Positions 16,296 to 29,100 of a stretch of DNA of 64,000 nucleotides are shown piece by piece. Both the position numbers and the translations under genes were made by a program. Numbering within the stretch: position 1 is the stretch's first letter; each line of letters begins with the position of its first letter. The notes under the pieces are model-generated. The model searched no databases, was not told where the DNA came from, and saw only the letters and a program-made list of their open reading frames with translations. The stretch comes from Acorus gramineus (Eukaryota; Streptophyta; Magnoliopsida; Acorales; Acoraceae): positions 13,282,704-13,346,703 of the forward strand of contig CM060847.1 in assembly GCA_030737835.1 (NCBI GenBank), read 5' to 3'.

Positions 16296-16658
16296 CTACA
16301 AAAATTCGCTCATGAAGTCCTCCATCTCCTCTTCAATGGCCTCCTCGACCCACCTCTTCGACTCCTCCATCAAATCCGGGCTCAGCCTGAACATCAAAAC
16401 ACAAAACTCTGTTTCATTGAGAGCCCCATCGCCGTCCATGTCCCCCTCCCTCAACATGCTCAGAAGCTCATCGTGACTCAGCCCCTGTAGACCCAACAAG
16501 CCCGAGTTCCTCTTCAGACTCTCAAAAGTGATCAGACCCTTCACTGGGTCCATCAGTAACCGAAACCCATTGCAGAGCTCCCCCATCAGACCCTCCTCGC
16601 CGAGCTTCTCTGCCATCTTGGGCAAGAAATCCTCGAATTCAAAAGCCTTCAAAGCCAT
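16296..16658 (-). CDS. KIC: EF-hand calcium-binding protein, KIC/PBP1 type
   Basis: A one-exon gene for 120 aa. The body matches the KIC/PINOID-binding-protein-1 family: an FLPKMAEKLGEEGLMGELCN start, GLITFESLKRNSGLLGLQGL, one canonical EF-hand loop DMDGDGALNETE (residues 73-84; Asp73, Asp75, Asp77, Glu84) and the hallmark FCVLMFRLSPDLME. Arabidopsis KIC binds Ca2+ and inhibits the kinesin-like KCBP in trichomes; PBP1 binds the PINOID kinase in auxin transport. I chose the ATG at 16658 because a CTATTTAAAG TATA box at 16721-16730 on this strand lies inside any longer version of the frame (an upstream in-frame Met exists at 16856). The C-terminus is acidic (EEAIEEEMEDFMSEFL). KIC and PBP1 cannot be told apart here. 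Confidence 0.85.
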   Translation of the reverse strand: MALKAFEFEDFLPKMAEKLGEEGLMGELCNGFRLLMDPVKGLITFESLKRNSGLLGLQGLSHDELLSMLREGDMDGDGALNETEFCVLMFRLSPDLMEESKRWVEEAIEEEMEDFMSEFL

Positions 16659-16720
16659 CTTTTTTAGGGAATTGAAGATTTGGGTTTTGTTGTTCTGTGG
16701 AGGATCTGTGATGGGTCGGT

Positions 16721-16730
16721 CTTTAAATAG
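16721..16730 (-). promoter_or_regulatory. TATA box of the EF-hand gene
   Basis: CTATTTAAAG on the minus strand, about 65 bases upstream of the chosen ATG, predicts a leader of roughly 35 nt. Confidence 0.6.
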
Positions 16731-16859
16731 TGGGGGAAGTGAAGGAAAGGCTCTTCGAGGAAAGTGAGCGGCCATGGATGCCAACCAAGGATGAGATGGG
16801 TTTGTTTGATTTGTTCTTTCGGTTGGGGCTGTGTTTCGTAGAAGTTTCCGGGGCATTTT

Positions 16860-18004
16860 CGGTATTACGAACGTGAAAGCCGGTCATGTCGGTGTGTGTC
16901 GATGTTTCCTCTCCTGTCCACACGTCGACTTTGGCCGTGTAAATGACTGTTGTGCCCTTGCAGACAGTTTTGTTTTTTAATGGAAGTTGCCTTGCATGAC
17001 TGGAAGGTGTGTCTGCAGGCCGGTGGAATTGGATAAATATTATAATATGGTTTTGGATATCCTCGAATAGACACATATAATTTTTTTATTTTAAAATATA
17101 TATGTGTCTATATATATATAATATAGAATTTTTTAAGATAAATTTTGGTATTTATTTAAAATTAAAAAATTTCTTTAGCCAATGAGTGAAACTATAAATT
17201 GATAAAATTGATTGTTTGAAACACCTGTTGTTTCAAAAACAGAACTGATTATTTACATTTAATTTGATGGTTAATAAGAGACAACTTGAAAGCTAAACAA
17301 TTGTAGTTATAAGGATCTCCTCGAGAAAAAATAGAAGTCTTACACATTATATGTAATATGTTAAAATATTAACGTAGTAATATGAAGAATATAAGTCAGA
17401 TAATAGAACTAAGAGACCTAGGATATAAAAGCTCATTACAGAAGTGATTCGATAGACAATAATGTCCAAGACCTAGATTTAAAATTTTAAAATGTATACA
17501 TCCATTCAAGAAATTTGAATTTTAATTGTATAAAATACGAAGATATATAAATTTAAATCTACTTCTTCTCGGGGTGCATGGAAATGACCAAACTAAGGAG
17601 GTTTTTGGTGAATGGACGTTCTTCCTTTGTTGCCGCGTTTATGACTTTTGAGAGGAGAAAATGACATTCAATGCACTTTTGATTGGGTCAAAACAAAATT
17701 CAAATGGTATCCAAAATTTTTCAAAGGCTGTTAAAAGTCTGTGTAAACAGTAGCAACACAAGCTCGTGATTAAAGATGATGGAAAAGTCTAACCCCACAT
17801 TTTTGAAAAGTTAACACACACGGTTTTAATTAAGTTAGTTAATAGTAGTTCATAGTTGAAAATAAACCGTTTCACATTATTTTATTATTTTTAATTGGAA
17901 AACAATTCCATCATTGATAGAGTGATTTTATATATAATTATATATTGGCATTAGAACTAATATATGATGTGTACATATTAAGTCTTATGGATGTATTACA
18001 ACCA
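16860..18004. other. Upstream of the EF-hand gene, then AT-rich intergenic DNA
   Basis: 16860-17000 is mixed sequence with an ACACGTCGAC ACGT core (near 16920) and is probably distal promoter. From 17060 on it is AT-rich with no gene signal. Confidence 0.45.
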
Positions 18005-18778
18005 CAACCGGTTCCTTAAAGGTAAGTAAAATATTATTTCTTATAAAATCCTTAAAACTTTATTTGTTTTGGAGACTATGCAAGTTCGGTGAGTATGATG
18101 TGAATAAGACAAAGATTTCAATCGAATGAAAATTAACCATGTGTGCATAACACCAAATTATTCATAAAATAAACAATATTTTATACACACTACACTTTAT
18201 TAGTGCACATGACTTTTTTCTTTTTTCTGATATGGGACTAAAGCCTAACAAGACACAAATTTATAAGACAAGTAAATTATATTTTGAAAATCATTTATGC
18301 ATTATTTTGAATTGATTTTCCATGTCTAGAATTCTGTGTGTGTGAATGATACTCTTACTAGTGATGTTGCATACATATTGAAAGTGCCCTTTCAGTAATA
18401 TCACAAATTAAAAGATGTGGATTTTGACAATTTCTCACCACAAGACTATGTTTGGAAACACATTAAAAAACAGTTTTGGTTTTCTAACCCGTATTTTGAT
18501 GATGTAATCATTCAGACTGGTTTTTATTTAATCAAGGGATTACGTTTGTTGTTAATGATAAAGACTGTTTTTGTTATAATAAACATAAACACAAACACGA
18601 TTTTCAAAACATCTTTTTATTGAAATATAATCCATGTTTAATTTTTCAATAAAACAGACTTATTTGAAACTTTACTACTCAAAACGGATTATAACCAAAA
18701 TTCCAACCTCAGTACTGTTTCATTCAATATTTGAAATAAATAAAAAAATATATTAAACACATGTCAAGGAAACCAAAC
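18005..18778. repeat. Segmental duplicate, copy 2 (copy 1 at 1-1490)
   Basis: Same order and orientation as 1-1490, but without the roughly 590-base segment that carries the small Cys-rich peptide gene. Shared landmarks are AAGTAAAATATT, GATTTCAATCGAATGAAAA, CACCAAATTATTCATAAAAT, AAAAGATGTGGATTTTGAC, CTTTACTACTCAAAACGG and ACACATGTCAAGGAAA. It ends near 18778, where unrelated sequence begins. Confidence 0.8.
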
Positions 18779-20898
18779 CATGAAAATCAAGCGAACTCGT
18801 CGAACGTGCCATGTCATCAGTATTTTAAAATAAAAAAGAGACAGCATTTAAAATAAAATAAAAATTGCACGTGAAACTAGTTTCATGAGACGTATAAAAC
18901 ATGAAATATTAACCCAAAAAACCGCGTCGGGGTCATTAATATTCACAGCCGTCGCTTTCCATCCAGCTCACTCATTGTCAGGTACGGACCTCTCTCTCTC
19001 TCTCTCAACCACACGCTTTTGTACCATGAACACAATTTCTCCCAAGCTTCTTCTAATTGATATGTATATGTATATATATTTTTATAAAATATTATCAGAT
19101 TATTTGATTGTTAAAAAATTATCTAGTTTTGTTAGAGCTTCACTGATGCTAAATCATGTTTGAGGAGAAAAAAAAATGGCTTGGGCTTCTTATGTTTAAT
19201 ATTTAACATTTTTTTTATAAGAAAGTCTTCTAATATGTAGAGTGAATTTTTACTTTTTATTGCACGTAAAATACATCGCATTTTATGAAATAAATAGTTT
19301 TAATGAGTCTTGCATTATGTAAGGAGGCATTTAAGGATTAAGATTGAAAAATGCACTATCTAAATGGTATCTTATTTTTATTGACGTTTAAATGTATAGA
19401 ATATTTAGATAGTGTGGTTGGAGATGCTCTTACACGGACTCCAATTCCAGTCTGATATGCGTCGATAAAAAATTATTGAATTATATACTCACATTAACGA
19501 TGTAAATGCATATATAATTTTTTTTTCTTATTTTCTATAAATACATATCCATACAATTCATTGGTGTATATGCTTTGTATTTTATAAATGCATTTATTTA
19601 ATTAGATGTGTTATGCTATTTTAAAAATATTTAAAACACGTGTAGATTGGAATTGAAGCTTGAAAATGGACTGTATATAACATTATCTTCTTTTTTTCTT
19701 GACTTATTAGATAATGTTTGAAAATCCGTTTGAGCAACGTTTTGTGTTTTTTTTTTAAGTAAAAAATATAAACGTTTTTTTTAAACAAATCAATAAAAAC
19801 ATGCTTGATTAAAAAATTTGTTTCAATTTTTTGGTACAAAAAATATATTTAAAAAAAAAACAAGAAAAGTAACCTACTTCATACAAAAATCACATTTGAA
19901 AAAAATAGTTTGGAAAGCAATTTCCTACTTTATACAAAATCACATTTGAAAAAAATAGTTTGAAAAGCAATCTTTAGTTTTTATCTAATTGATACTCGAT
20001 TTTTTAAGATGTAATGATGAAGGTTGTTTTATGAAACATAAATTTTGATGTACAATCATTTTGTAAAACTGAGACATTTAATAACACATATTAAGTTTTT
20101 TTCCCAAATTGATATTTACAATTTTTAGTATAAAAGACATACTATTTTAAAAAACACTGAAAATGAGTTTGATAGACACTGTGTTAATTTAAACTATTTT
20201 ATTTTAGAAAACTAATATCTTTATCACACTGTATGTAAGATTGTCCCACTCAAACCGGTCTCTTTAAACCGTGCATAAAAAACGCGCACTTGTGGATGTC
20301 GTGTGTGTTTTTAATGCTCTTTGGGTGATAAACGACAATTGGAAACAAAACAATTGATAGGTTTTTGTTTTTATTTATTTATTATACATGGATCTCAATT
20401 GATTCACTTTTAAATAAATTATTATAAATTATTGACGAATTCAAAGTTTGTGGTGATGGTGGTGGTGGAATAAATGCAAATGTAAAAAGCATTCAAAATC
20501 TATTAAAAAAAAAACGGTCATCTCGGTCTGGTCCCTCTTAAAAAAATAAATTACAACTTAACCCCAAGTAGACGTTGACTTTTTTTTCTTTGACAAATGC
20601 TCCTCATCCGTTCAAGTTACCTGGTTTCGCGTGCAATCAGCTTTTTTTTTAGTGATATTTTTGTGATTTATTTATTTTAATTTTAGTAAAAAAAATTTAT
20701 TTTCGAGTATTTATATAAACAAAGCATGTGAAAACTAAGCATTCTTATCACGTGTTGGAGTATTTGGAGTTTGGATGATTATGTTTTCTGGGAAATCATG
20801 TTTAATTTAATCGTGTTATTTAAATTTCAATCATAAGCTTAAAAATGTAAAATAAAATGTAACAAAAATATTTTTTCTTGAAAATCCAACTATATACA
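18779..20898. other. AT-rich intergenic DNA with small repeats
   Basis: No gene is recognised. It contains a CT microsatellite (18991-19008), a MITE-like right end GGAGATGCTCTTAC near 19420, and a two-copy tandem repeat of about 52 bp at 19873-19975. Confidence 0.5.
19873..19975. repeat. Two-copy tandem repeat, unit about 52 bp
   Basis: CCTACTTCATACAAAAATC... and CCTACTTTATACAAAATC... follow each other directly and share a TCACATTTGAAAAAAATAGT core with few differences. Confidence 0.8.
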
Positions 20899-20907
20899 TA
20901 ATTTTAA

Positions 20908-21184
20908 GGGTTTTTTTTATTTATAAATCACCGTAAATTATATAATTTAGTGATCGATCCCTCACTTCTTCATATTTCGATTAAAGTCTTTAAATTTAAA
21001 TGATATGTTCCTTTTTAATCTCTTCTAAGAACTAAAAAGAAAATCAAATAATTTAAGGATAAGTGAGTCCCAAGGATTAATAAGAAACATACCCTTTAAA
21101 TCTATAGATTTAAATTAAAATATGAAGAAGTGAGAGATCAATCACTAAATCATATAGTTTACATGAACTTAAAAATAAAAACCC
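20908..21184. mobile_element. Fold-back Mutator-type MITE, 277 bp
   Basis: The left half (20908-21015) and the complement of the right half (21075-21184) match over roughly 100 bases, including TAGTGATCGATCCCTCACTT versus TAGTGATTGATCTCTCACTT. The element starts GGGTTTTT and ends AAAAACCC. It is flanked by a perfect 9-bp duplication TAATTTTAA (20899-20907 and 21185-21193). Long TIRs with a 9-bp duplication point to Mutator-type mobilisation. RNA from it would form a long hairpin. Confidence 0.8.
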
Positions 21185-21193
21185 TAATTTTAA

Positions 21194-21840
21194 ATGAAAG
21201 CTCTTTGAAGAAATTTTTTTTGTTTAGATTAAATTTTTTTTAAGAAAGTGTAAGAAATTTGGTTTACAGGAAGAGTAATAAACCGTTTTCTGGTTGTTCA
21301 AGTTATCAAATTTGTGTACATTTTAAATTTTTTTGGATAATAAATGTCATTTAATGAGTGTTATGATAAATGTATATAAATTTATGATGTATTGAATAAA
21401 AAAAACATAATAAAAAAGTTATCAATCCATATAACTAATCTAAGTAGATATAAACTGATATACAAAGCTCTTTTTTCTTATTTTTCTAAACAACTGACTA
21501 AAATTACATACAAATTATCTATTCACACGTACATATTAAATAAAAACATAAAATATTATTAACAAAAATATATAACTCATGTAAATAGGTACGAGACTGT
21601 ATGTATCACTACTCTTAATTTTTTTTCCAATTTTTTCTAAAACGGCTAAAATTCACAAGGGCATTTTAAGAAACCCCCTCAAAAAGAGAGAGAGAGAGAG
21701 AGAGACCCAAAACCAGAAAACACAGTCCAAAGTCCAAACCAAGCTAACAATACCAAACCAAAACCAAAACCTCAAACAAATTCAAAATTGGAAGGAAAAG
21801 AAGAGAAGAGAGAGAGAGAGAGTCATCATCATCATCATCA
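21194..21840 (+). promoter_or_regulatory. Upstream region and leader of the U-box gene
   Basis: AT-rich to about 21650. Then comes a leader-like purine-rich stretch with AG microsatellites (near 21686-21705 and 21811-21822) and a TCATCATCATCATCATCA run just before the ATG. AG-rich leaders are common in plant genes. No clear TATA box was seen. Confidence 0.5.
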
Positions 21841-22923
21841 ATGGAGATACAACAATACCCAGACGACTTCAGGTGTCCGATATCCATGGAAGTCATGTCC
21901 GATCCCGTGATCCTGTCCTCCGGCCACACCTTCGACCGGACCTCCATCCAACGCTGGCTGGACTCCGGCAACCGCACCTGCCCCGTCACCAACCTCCCCC
22001 TCCCCCCTCACCCCTCCCTCATCCCCAACCACGCCCTCCGCAGTCTCATTTCCAATTTTACCCCTACCCCTCCCTCCAATTCCCTCCCTTGCCCCCTCTC
22101 CTTCCTCAAAACCCTAACTTCCAAATCCCCCTCTTCAAAGCTCGAATCTTTGGCTCAGATTCCCCGAATCTCGAGACACATCCCCTCCTTCCGTCGCCAG
22201 CTCATCGAATGCGGCGCCGCCTCCGCCGTCCTCCGCCTCGTCCCCCACGAAGACCTCTCCGAGGCCGCCTTGAAAGTCGTGCTCGACCTCAGCCTCGACG
22301 GGGACGATGCGCGGGTCGGGCTCGTGGCGGAGGGCGCCGTCGCGACGCTCGTGGAGGCCCTCGATGGGAAGTCACCGGCTGCGAGGGCTCTGGCGGCGAC
22401 CGCGCTGACGAGCGTCGCTGTGGTGGAGGTCAACAAGGCGACGATCGGCGCGCACCGGCCGTCGGCGATCGGGAGGTTGGTGGGGATGCTGAGGTGCGGC
22501 GGTGGGAGGGAGAGGAGGGAGGCGGCGACGGCGCTGTATACGCTGTGTTCGTTCGCCGGGAATAGAGTCCGGGCGGTGGAGGCTGGGGCGGTGAAGGAGA
22601 TATACGGGTTGGTTGGGGGCGGTGGCGGACTCGATCGGGCGGTGGAGGTGTTGGGGTTGTTGGGGAGGTGTAAAGAAGGGAGGGATCAAATGGAGGGGAT
22701 TGGTGGGTTTGTGAGGGTTCTGGTTGGGGTTTTGAGGGATGGGAGTGCGAGAGCGGTGGAGCACGCTTTGGGGACGTTGGTTTCGGTTTGTACTTACAGT
22801 GATCGGCTTCGATTGGATGCCTGTCGCGAAGGGGTTTTGGAGGCTTGTTCGGAGCTTGTTGGGGATGAGAATGCGAAGATCGCGAAGAACGCTTTGAAGT
22901 TGATCAAGACGCTTCAGAGGTAA
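21841..22923 (+). CDS. PUB8: U-box E3 ubiquitin ligase with ARM repeats, PUB8-like
   Basis: A one-exon gene for 360 aa, a length typical of short U-box/ARM ligases. The U-box spans about residues 6-80: PDDFRCPISMEVMSDPVIL, GHTFDRTSIQRWLDSGNRTC, then PNHALRSLI. It should bind an E2 enzyme and direct substrate ubiquitination in the cytosol. Residues about 115-358 are Ala/Leu/Val-rich helices of armadillo type (ECGAASAVLRLV, EGAVATLVEAL, EAATALYTLCS, EHALGTLVSVC) for substrate binding. The SGNRTCP...LIPNHALRSLI signature is closest to Arabidopsis PUB8 among the plant U-box proteins I recall. The coding sequence is much more GC-rich than its flanks. Substrate unknown. Confidence 0.9.
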   Translation: MEIQQYPDDFRCPISMEVMSDPVILSSGHTFDRTSIQRWLDSGNRTCPVTNLPLPPHPSLIPNHALRSLISNFTPTPPSNSLPCPLSFLKTLTSKSPSSKLESLAQIPRISRHIPSFRRQLIECGAASAVLRLVPHEDLSEAALKVVLDLSLDGDDARVGLVAEGAVATLVEALDGKSPAARALAATALTSVAVVEVNKATIGAHRPSAIGRLVGMLRCGGGRERREAATALYTLCSFAGNRVRAVEAGAVKEIYGLVGGGGGLDRAVEVLGLLGRCKEGRDQMEGIGGFVRVLVGVLRDGSARAVEHALGTLVSVCTYSDRLRLDACREGVLEACSELVGDENAKIAKNALKLIKTLQR

Positions 22924-25744
22924 AGAAAAAAGAATGACTTTTGGCTGTGGAGGTTCTGGTTCAAGGTGAGTCCATTTTTTTTTTTTTTTAGTTGTTGTTG
23001 TGAATTAGAGATGCAATTCTCTGTTTGGTAGTTTAGCTGTAAAGATGAGTTGGGGGCTGTTCAGTTGGATTGGTTTTTGTTTATCTTTATATATATGTTG
23101 TATATTTTTGAATAAATAGTTCATGGGTTCCTTATTTTATTTGGTTTAGAACTTTAGATTTCCTTTCTTGATTTATATAGTATACAAGATTATAATTTGG
23201 GTAGGCGACCTTTGGTGGAGAATATCTCAGTTGCAGGATTTATGTTAGTGTTGGCCACAAGTCAAGCTAATCTGTTAGCTCTAACCAAAACAGCTCTTCT
23301 ATTTGTTGATCAGTAGATACGTGAACCGCTATTAATCACTTCATGCTATTTGTATGATGAAGCTGCTGTAGCTTCTATGGATGTCTGAACTGGTGGTTAA
23401 TATTTTCTTATTTTGTTTGACTTACCGCATTGAATCAGGAGAGCCTATAAGAGCGGACAAATCTACAGAGCTAGAAGGATTTGTAAACAACAGCAAAGTA
23501 AGAAAATGGATCTCCTCTTATTGCTACTATTTTTGAAGAAGGCAAATGGTACAATTAAGTAGCCCAGGAGGCCCTGAAACATAATAGATCTTGTTAAAGC
23601 TTCTAGTCATGTATTTATCAGAGAAATACTCACATTCTCGGATGACTTGGCCATTTGATTCTCAATTTTTTTCACTCATGTTTATTTTCTGATTCTGAGA
23701 TGCAGAGGGCATGATAGGATAACATGGTGTTACCTTTTATTTTCCCACTGTGCTCTTGACTTTCAACATATGTTTGTTTAAATATAGTGGTCAGAAACTC
23801 TGAACTCTGATCTGTACCTGATACAGTTCCATTCATCATGCTCATGATCACTTAATTGGGTCTCCTTTCTAATGGGGAATTCTACTTTGTGATTATAGTT
23901 TTCATGATGTGGATTTTCAGAACAAATAGATTTGTAGATCTTCCCAAGGATGCAAGGACGGAGCATGGGGAGTCAACCCCCCCTCCCGCACTCTCAACCA
24001 TATACAAAATTTGCCCCTTCACCCTACCCCATTCCACCCTTTGCATTATATCTATTTTGGTTGTCCCCTTGGAAAAAAAAAATTCTGGCTCTGTTTCAGC
24101 AAGGATGCACATCCTATTGAAAAGTTTCCCACTTTGGTAATCAACGAAGTTTGGAAGCATCTAGCTGGTTTAATAGTTGGCATTCTGTCTTTTGTAGATT
24201 TACAGATATGTTGAATGGGGCATGCCAAATACGATGCGACATTACTCCACTAGTCCATTTGTAGTTGCCCTAATAAGACCTTGCCAATATTTCATCTTAC
24301 GGCACATTGTCTTTTTAAAGATTTACCGATCATATTGAATGTGGCGTACCCAATGTCGGTGCATAGTCCATTTGTACCTACCCTAGAAAGACTTGAACAG
24401 CAGGTTCATTATATTCCACATGGAAATAAAGATGCACCTGAACACTTTTTGCTACTATTTCCTCCAGTAATTTCTGTTGAATAACTTGCTACATGCATGA
24501 CGGCTGCGCAGCAGGTTAAGCTAGAAAACATCTTTATTATGGTTTGACACAAAATATGGGGTTCCATGTTTTGTGTGGGGAAATGCAGTTTTGTAGGCTA
24601 TTTTTTTACATGGATTTCCAGTGGAGTTAAAACCACAGTTTTGTAGGCTATTTTGTAGGCCTATTTATTTGTGTTTTGATGGCTGAATTGGTTTCCTTTG
24701 TATACTGATAGAGAACAAGTTCTTGTTGACTTGATGTCGCAAGGGTGAGTCGAAGCCATTGACCACTCTTTAATCATGAGTATATTGCATTGCACAAATA
24801 CTGAGTCATACACAATCTCTAGATTCTGCTATATTATGATGCTGCTAACCTGTCAAAAAAAGTTCTTATCATATCATTTACCATGAATAATGCAATTAAT
24901 TTTGATGTGATGATCTCTCCTTTGTGAATATAACGAATGTTAGCAGTTTATTGGTTATTTAACATGTATATTGGAGAGGAAATCACTTCAACTGTTTACT
25001 TATCCATGCACAATGTATCTTAATTAAGATAGATAGCTTTAGAGTATAATTTTTCTTTGACAACATATTCATGCACTCTCTTGGTGATGCATTAAGAGCT
25101 TTGACATGTTCATTGAAGGTTCTCTGAGGCAGTAGAACATCTGATGTGTCTATCTTTTCATATTTGGTTAGTATTTGGTAAATTTCATACCTGCAACATC
25201 CATACATGATTTTTAGGTTTTTTTTTTTGTTTGATTGTAGTTTTCTTGTTTGGATATCATTACTTTTGATTTGGTTATAATTTGAGGTGTATAAGACATG
25301 GATGAACAATTTTAGTCACCTAATGGAGTTTCTTGGATTCATCATAGGTAGTTATAGATAACAATCTATGCATATAAGAGATTTTTTTGTTTAATTACCC
25401 TTTCTTTGTTATTCTCATCGGAAATTGTAGTTTGGTGTTTGGTTCATCTTGGATAAAATGAAAATATATGGTTAATAATGGTTTATAACTTTTAAATAAC
25501 AATTCTATCCTTTTATTGGTTATTTTTATTTGTGATGAGTTCGGGATGTGTCGTAAGATATGATGTTTAGGATGTCTAATTGTCTATGAAGGTGAGATTT
25601 TTTTTAAAATGATATTTTAAGTGATTGACTTAGATGAGTTATTTGAATTATTATTGGAGCTTATGCTGGTTTATGTATTTATAAATTATGGGTTTTTATT
25701 ATGATAAAACAAACATTTTTTTGTTTATGGGGCTTTATCCCATG
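22924..25744. other. 3' flank of the U-box gene and intergenic DNA
   Basis: A splice-donor-like AAGGTGAGT follows the stop at 22963, so a 3' untranslated intron is possible. 23950-24080 holds a C-rich stretch (CAACCCCCCCTCCC, TTGCCCCTTCACC) that looks like a repeat remnant. At 24590-24650 the motif CAGTTTTGTAGGCTATTTT occurs twice. I see no credible gene among the short reading frames here. Confidence 0.5.
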
Positions 25745-25751
25745 TAAGGGT

Positions 25752-26196
25752 AGGGGTGGTAATCGAGTTGAACGAGTCCAACTTTGACATGTTCAAGCTC
25801 AGCTCATTTAGCATCAGTTTCAGCTCGGGCTTGGGTCAGCTCAGGATCGAGTTTAATTTTGTGTTTAAGCTCGACTTGTTTGGCTCTTAAAAATCTTTGA
25901 TGAAGCTCGGATCGGCTCGTTTATTAAATGAATCAAACCGAAGTTCAAACCAAGGCTTTGCTCAGGTTCGTTTAGCTATAAAAAAAAAACTTGTTTAGCA
26001 TATAAGAAGTCACATTTTACAAATTACATCACCTTATATATGTGAAAATGAAATAAGCTCGGACTCGGATAGTTTACAAATTGAGTTTTAAAAGGTGTTT
26101 AAGCTTAGTTCATTTGTTTAATCGAACGAGCTCGAACGAGTTTTAATTGAGCTAAACTCAAGTTGAGCCCAAGTTGCTCAGCTTGTTTACCACCTC
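25752..26196. mobile_element. Short TIR element rich in GAGCTCGA motifs
   Basis: The left end GGGGTGGTAATCGAGTTGAAC and the complement of the right end GAGGTGGTAAACAAGCTGAGC form imperfect inverted repeats. The inside is a degenerate series of CTCG/GAGCTCG motifs. This is a common type of plant non-autonomous DNA element. I found no target duplication, so the superfamily is open. Confidence 0.55.
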
Positions 26197-29100
26197 AAAT
26201 GTTCTTCCTATTTCCATTATTTCTGGGGCAATGTTGCATAATTTATGTTTATAGTTTAAGTACCTATCCAAGAAATTATATATCTCATGAAATGAAGTGG
26301 TGATTTGTGATTGACTGCCTAACCGGAAGGGTGGATTGAAACTTGAAACCCATCAAGGAAACACTGCCTAGAAATCGTGTTTAAAATTGGGTTTGAGAAA
26401 CAGTTTTTTATTTAAAATATTTTTATAATTTTTGAGCAAACATATTTTTTTATAAAAATTCTAAAAACATTAGTGAAAAGTTATTTTATTTCTTAAAAAG
26501 AAAATTTAAGTTCAGGTCCTCTAGGGAACTCTTAAATTAATTTTAAATCCCTAGAACATCTAGATTTTTTTTAGGTCATTAGATTAGGTGAGGTATTATT
26601 TCTGGATTCTTCCATTTAATAGGATTTTCTTTTAAACTTTTTTCTTAATCTTACCCCTGTTTTCATATTTTTAACCATATGTACAATCATGTTAACAGTG
26701 TATACACAGACTTGTTAACGGTGTATATGGATGATGGAGGGAAAAAATGAAAAATATATTAGTGGGCCTAAGAGTGTTTTGACAGAAGGCTTCATAAATA
26801 ACATATACATTGTTGTGTGGGGATTTAGAAATAAAATTTAAATGTTTTAAGAATCTAAAATTAATATGAAAGTTTCTTAAAGACCATAAATTAAATTTTT
26901 CAAAAAAAAAAACTGATATCGCTCTAAACAGTTTCGGATGAAATATAATATATATAAAAATATATATTTTTTAAAAATTGTTTAAACTCTAGTACCACAT
27001 GCCCCTTTTTATGCTACCTTTTATCTGGCATGTACAGGATGAACACCAAACATCAACTGTGCATACAGTGCCACATCTTCTTTTTGTCTCGTTTTAGTTA
27101 GTACCATGTCAAATCCAACTTTATTAAATAGGGAGCTCACACATGTGGACACCGTTTAGTTTCAAGACACACAGAATTTTATGTCTGAATCCAATAAACA
27201 TAGATTGAACTATACAGCATATGAATTAAAGTATACAGTTAATTGATGGTTATATATGTCACTCTCTGTATATTTCAATTAATAAACTGTATAATTTGAT
27301 ATTAATGGTACTAATTAAATCCATTTGGACTCAATGAAAAGATTAAAAAAAAATGTGATTGGATATCTAAATAACATTGTTGTTTTAGTGTTCACGCCCT
27401 TCTCGCCTTCTCCCTTCTCATCAAAGTCTGTTTTGTACATCTGTTTATATATTGTCCTAGTACATATTTTAAATTTAAATTTTTTGTTATTATTTTTTTT
27501 AGAAAAAAGTATATATTTTATTTTTTATAATAATATATATTTTATTAAATAAATATATATATTAAGAAAAAATATATATAAAATGACTAGGTTCACGGAC
27601 AAGGTTATACACGGGGTTCGTTGTATCATAAGTCGGAGTGAAGGTCAATATGTACCGGGCCAGGGCCAATGTCATATTCATAGAATTTTTACAAGCAAAA
27701 TGTGAGGGACAGTTATTCCTATAGTAGCTTTTGCAAAACATATAATAAAATTCTATTTGAAATTATATATTTGTCAAATGAAGTGCAGGACTTTGATATA
27801 CACACTCGTATACACTCAAATGAATTGAAAATGTGCTTTTTATATTTATCATAAACTAATATATGCTGGTCTAACCTTTTATGTACTAACTTACAGAAAG
27901 TATACACTAGGTTAGGAGTGTGAATGAGTATATTAGCACTCTTTTAACAAAGGTTTCGATACACTCAATTCATTTTAATATTACAAAAATGTCATAGGCA
28001 GTCCTAGGTCTTATTTCCAAGCACAAATGGATTCCTTAATTTTTTTTAATATTTTTTTTGAAAAGTAGTATATCTCACTTATTGAACTATATATATTTTT
28101 GTAAATATGAAATATATACTTAAATGAATGGTATAAACTCATTTATTAAATGTGGAACAAATTTTTTAAAGAGATACATACTTTGTTACTATAAATGCAT
28201 GTGACTAACAAGTCTATAAGACTGTATAATGGACCGAGTGTAACAAAGTTCTTCCAGTTATTCAACTTAGCCCAGCCCACGCGCAGCTCGACACAGTCCT
28301 AATGACAGTTTAAGATTTGGGTAGGAGTGCTGATGCACTCAGTCCATTTTACAGTCTATTTTGTAACCATACAAACTAGGATAGTGTAGTATATACTACG
28401 CTAGTGTATGGGATTCTATCATGGTGTATAGAGTAAAAATAATTTATTATTTTTTTCAACATGGAAAAAACATATCAATGTTTCTCAGTATATACTTTAT
28501 TTCATATATCATCATCTATTTCAATGGGAGAGCATATAAATTTTTTTTTAAAAAAAAAAAATCGATATAGACTGTAATTGAAGCTAGACATCGGACTGGA
28601 CATATCATTTTCCTTTGGGCCGGTCTTTTGTGACCATCCATTTTTTTGGGAGAACACACTGTCCGTTGTGAGGCCCATAGTTGTCAACGAGCATTTTTTT
28701 TTTCTTTTTTGTTATTTTTACATATGCCACATTATTATTGGAGTATATAAAATCATCTAATAAAATTTATTCTCCACCCTAAATCATGATGAAAGTATTA
28801 TGTGTATTCAATTCATACAAATATGTATTTTAAAATGTAAAAATATTTTTACTCGCAACCTTATTTACAATCTTATTTTTTAGTCTAAGTGGCAGTGCAT
28901 ATCTTTCTTTACACCTTGTATGCATTCATATGAAAATACATTTATTATTATACATTTTTTTATACAAATATATATTCTAAATATTAAAAGTGAGACTTAA
29001 AACGATACAAAGTGTAATTTCTTATCCATTCAACTGACCACACACTCTCAAAACGTCCTCTCGTTGTCATGTATGACTTGACACCGAAAAAAAATGTGTT

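Noticed and set aside
16296-16856. Longer N-terminus for the EF-hand gene (start at 16856)
   Set aside because: A TATA box at 16721-16730 falls inside the extension and the extra residues match nothing in the KIC/PBP1 family.
21873-22565. 230-codon Arg/Pro-rich frame overlapping the U-box gene
   Set aside because: Same strand, shifted frame of a GC-rich gene; the U-box and ARM motifs lie in the other frame.
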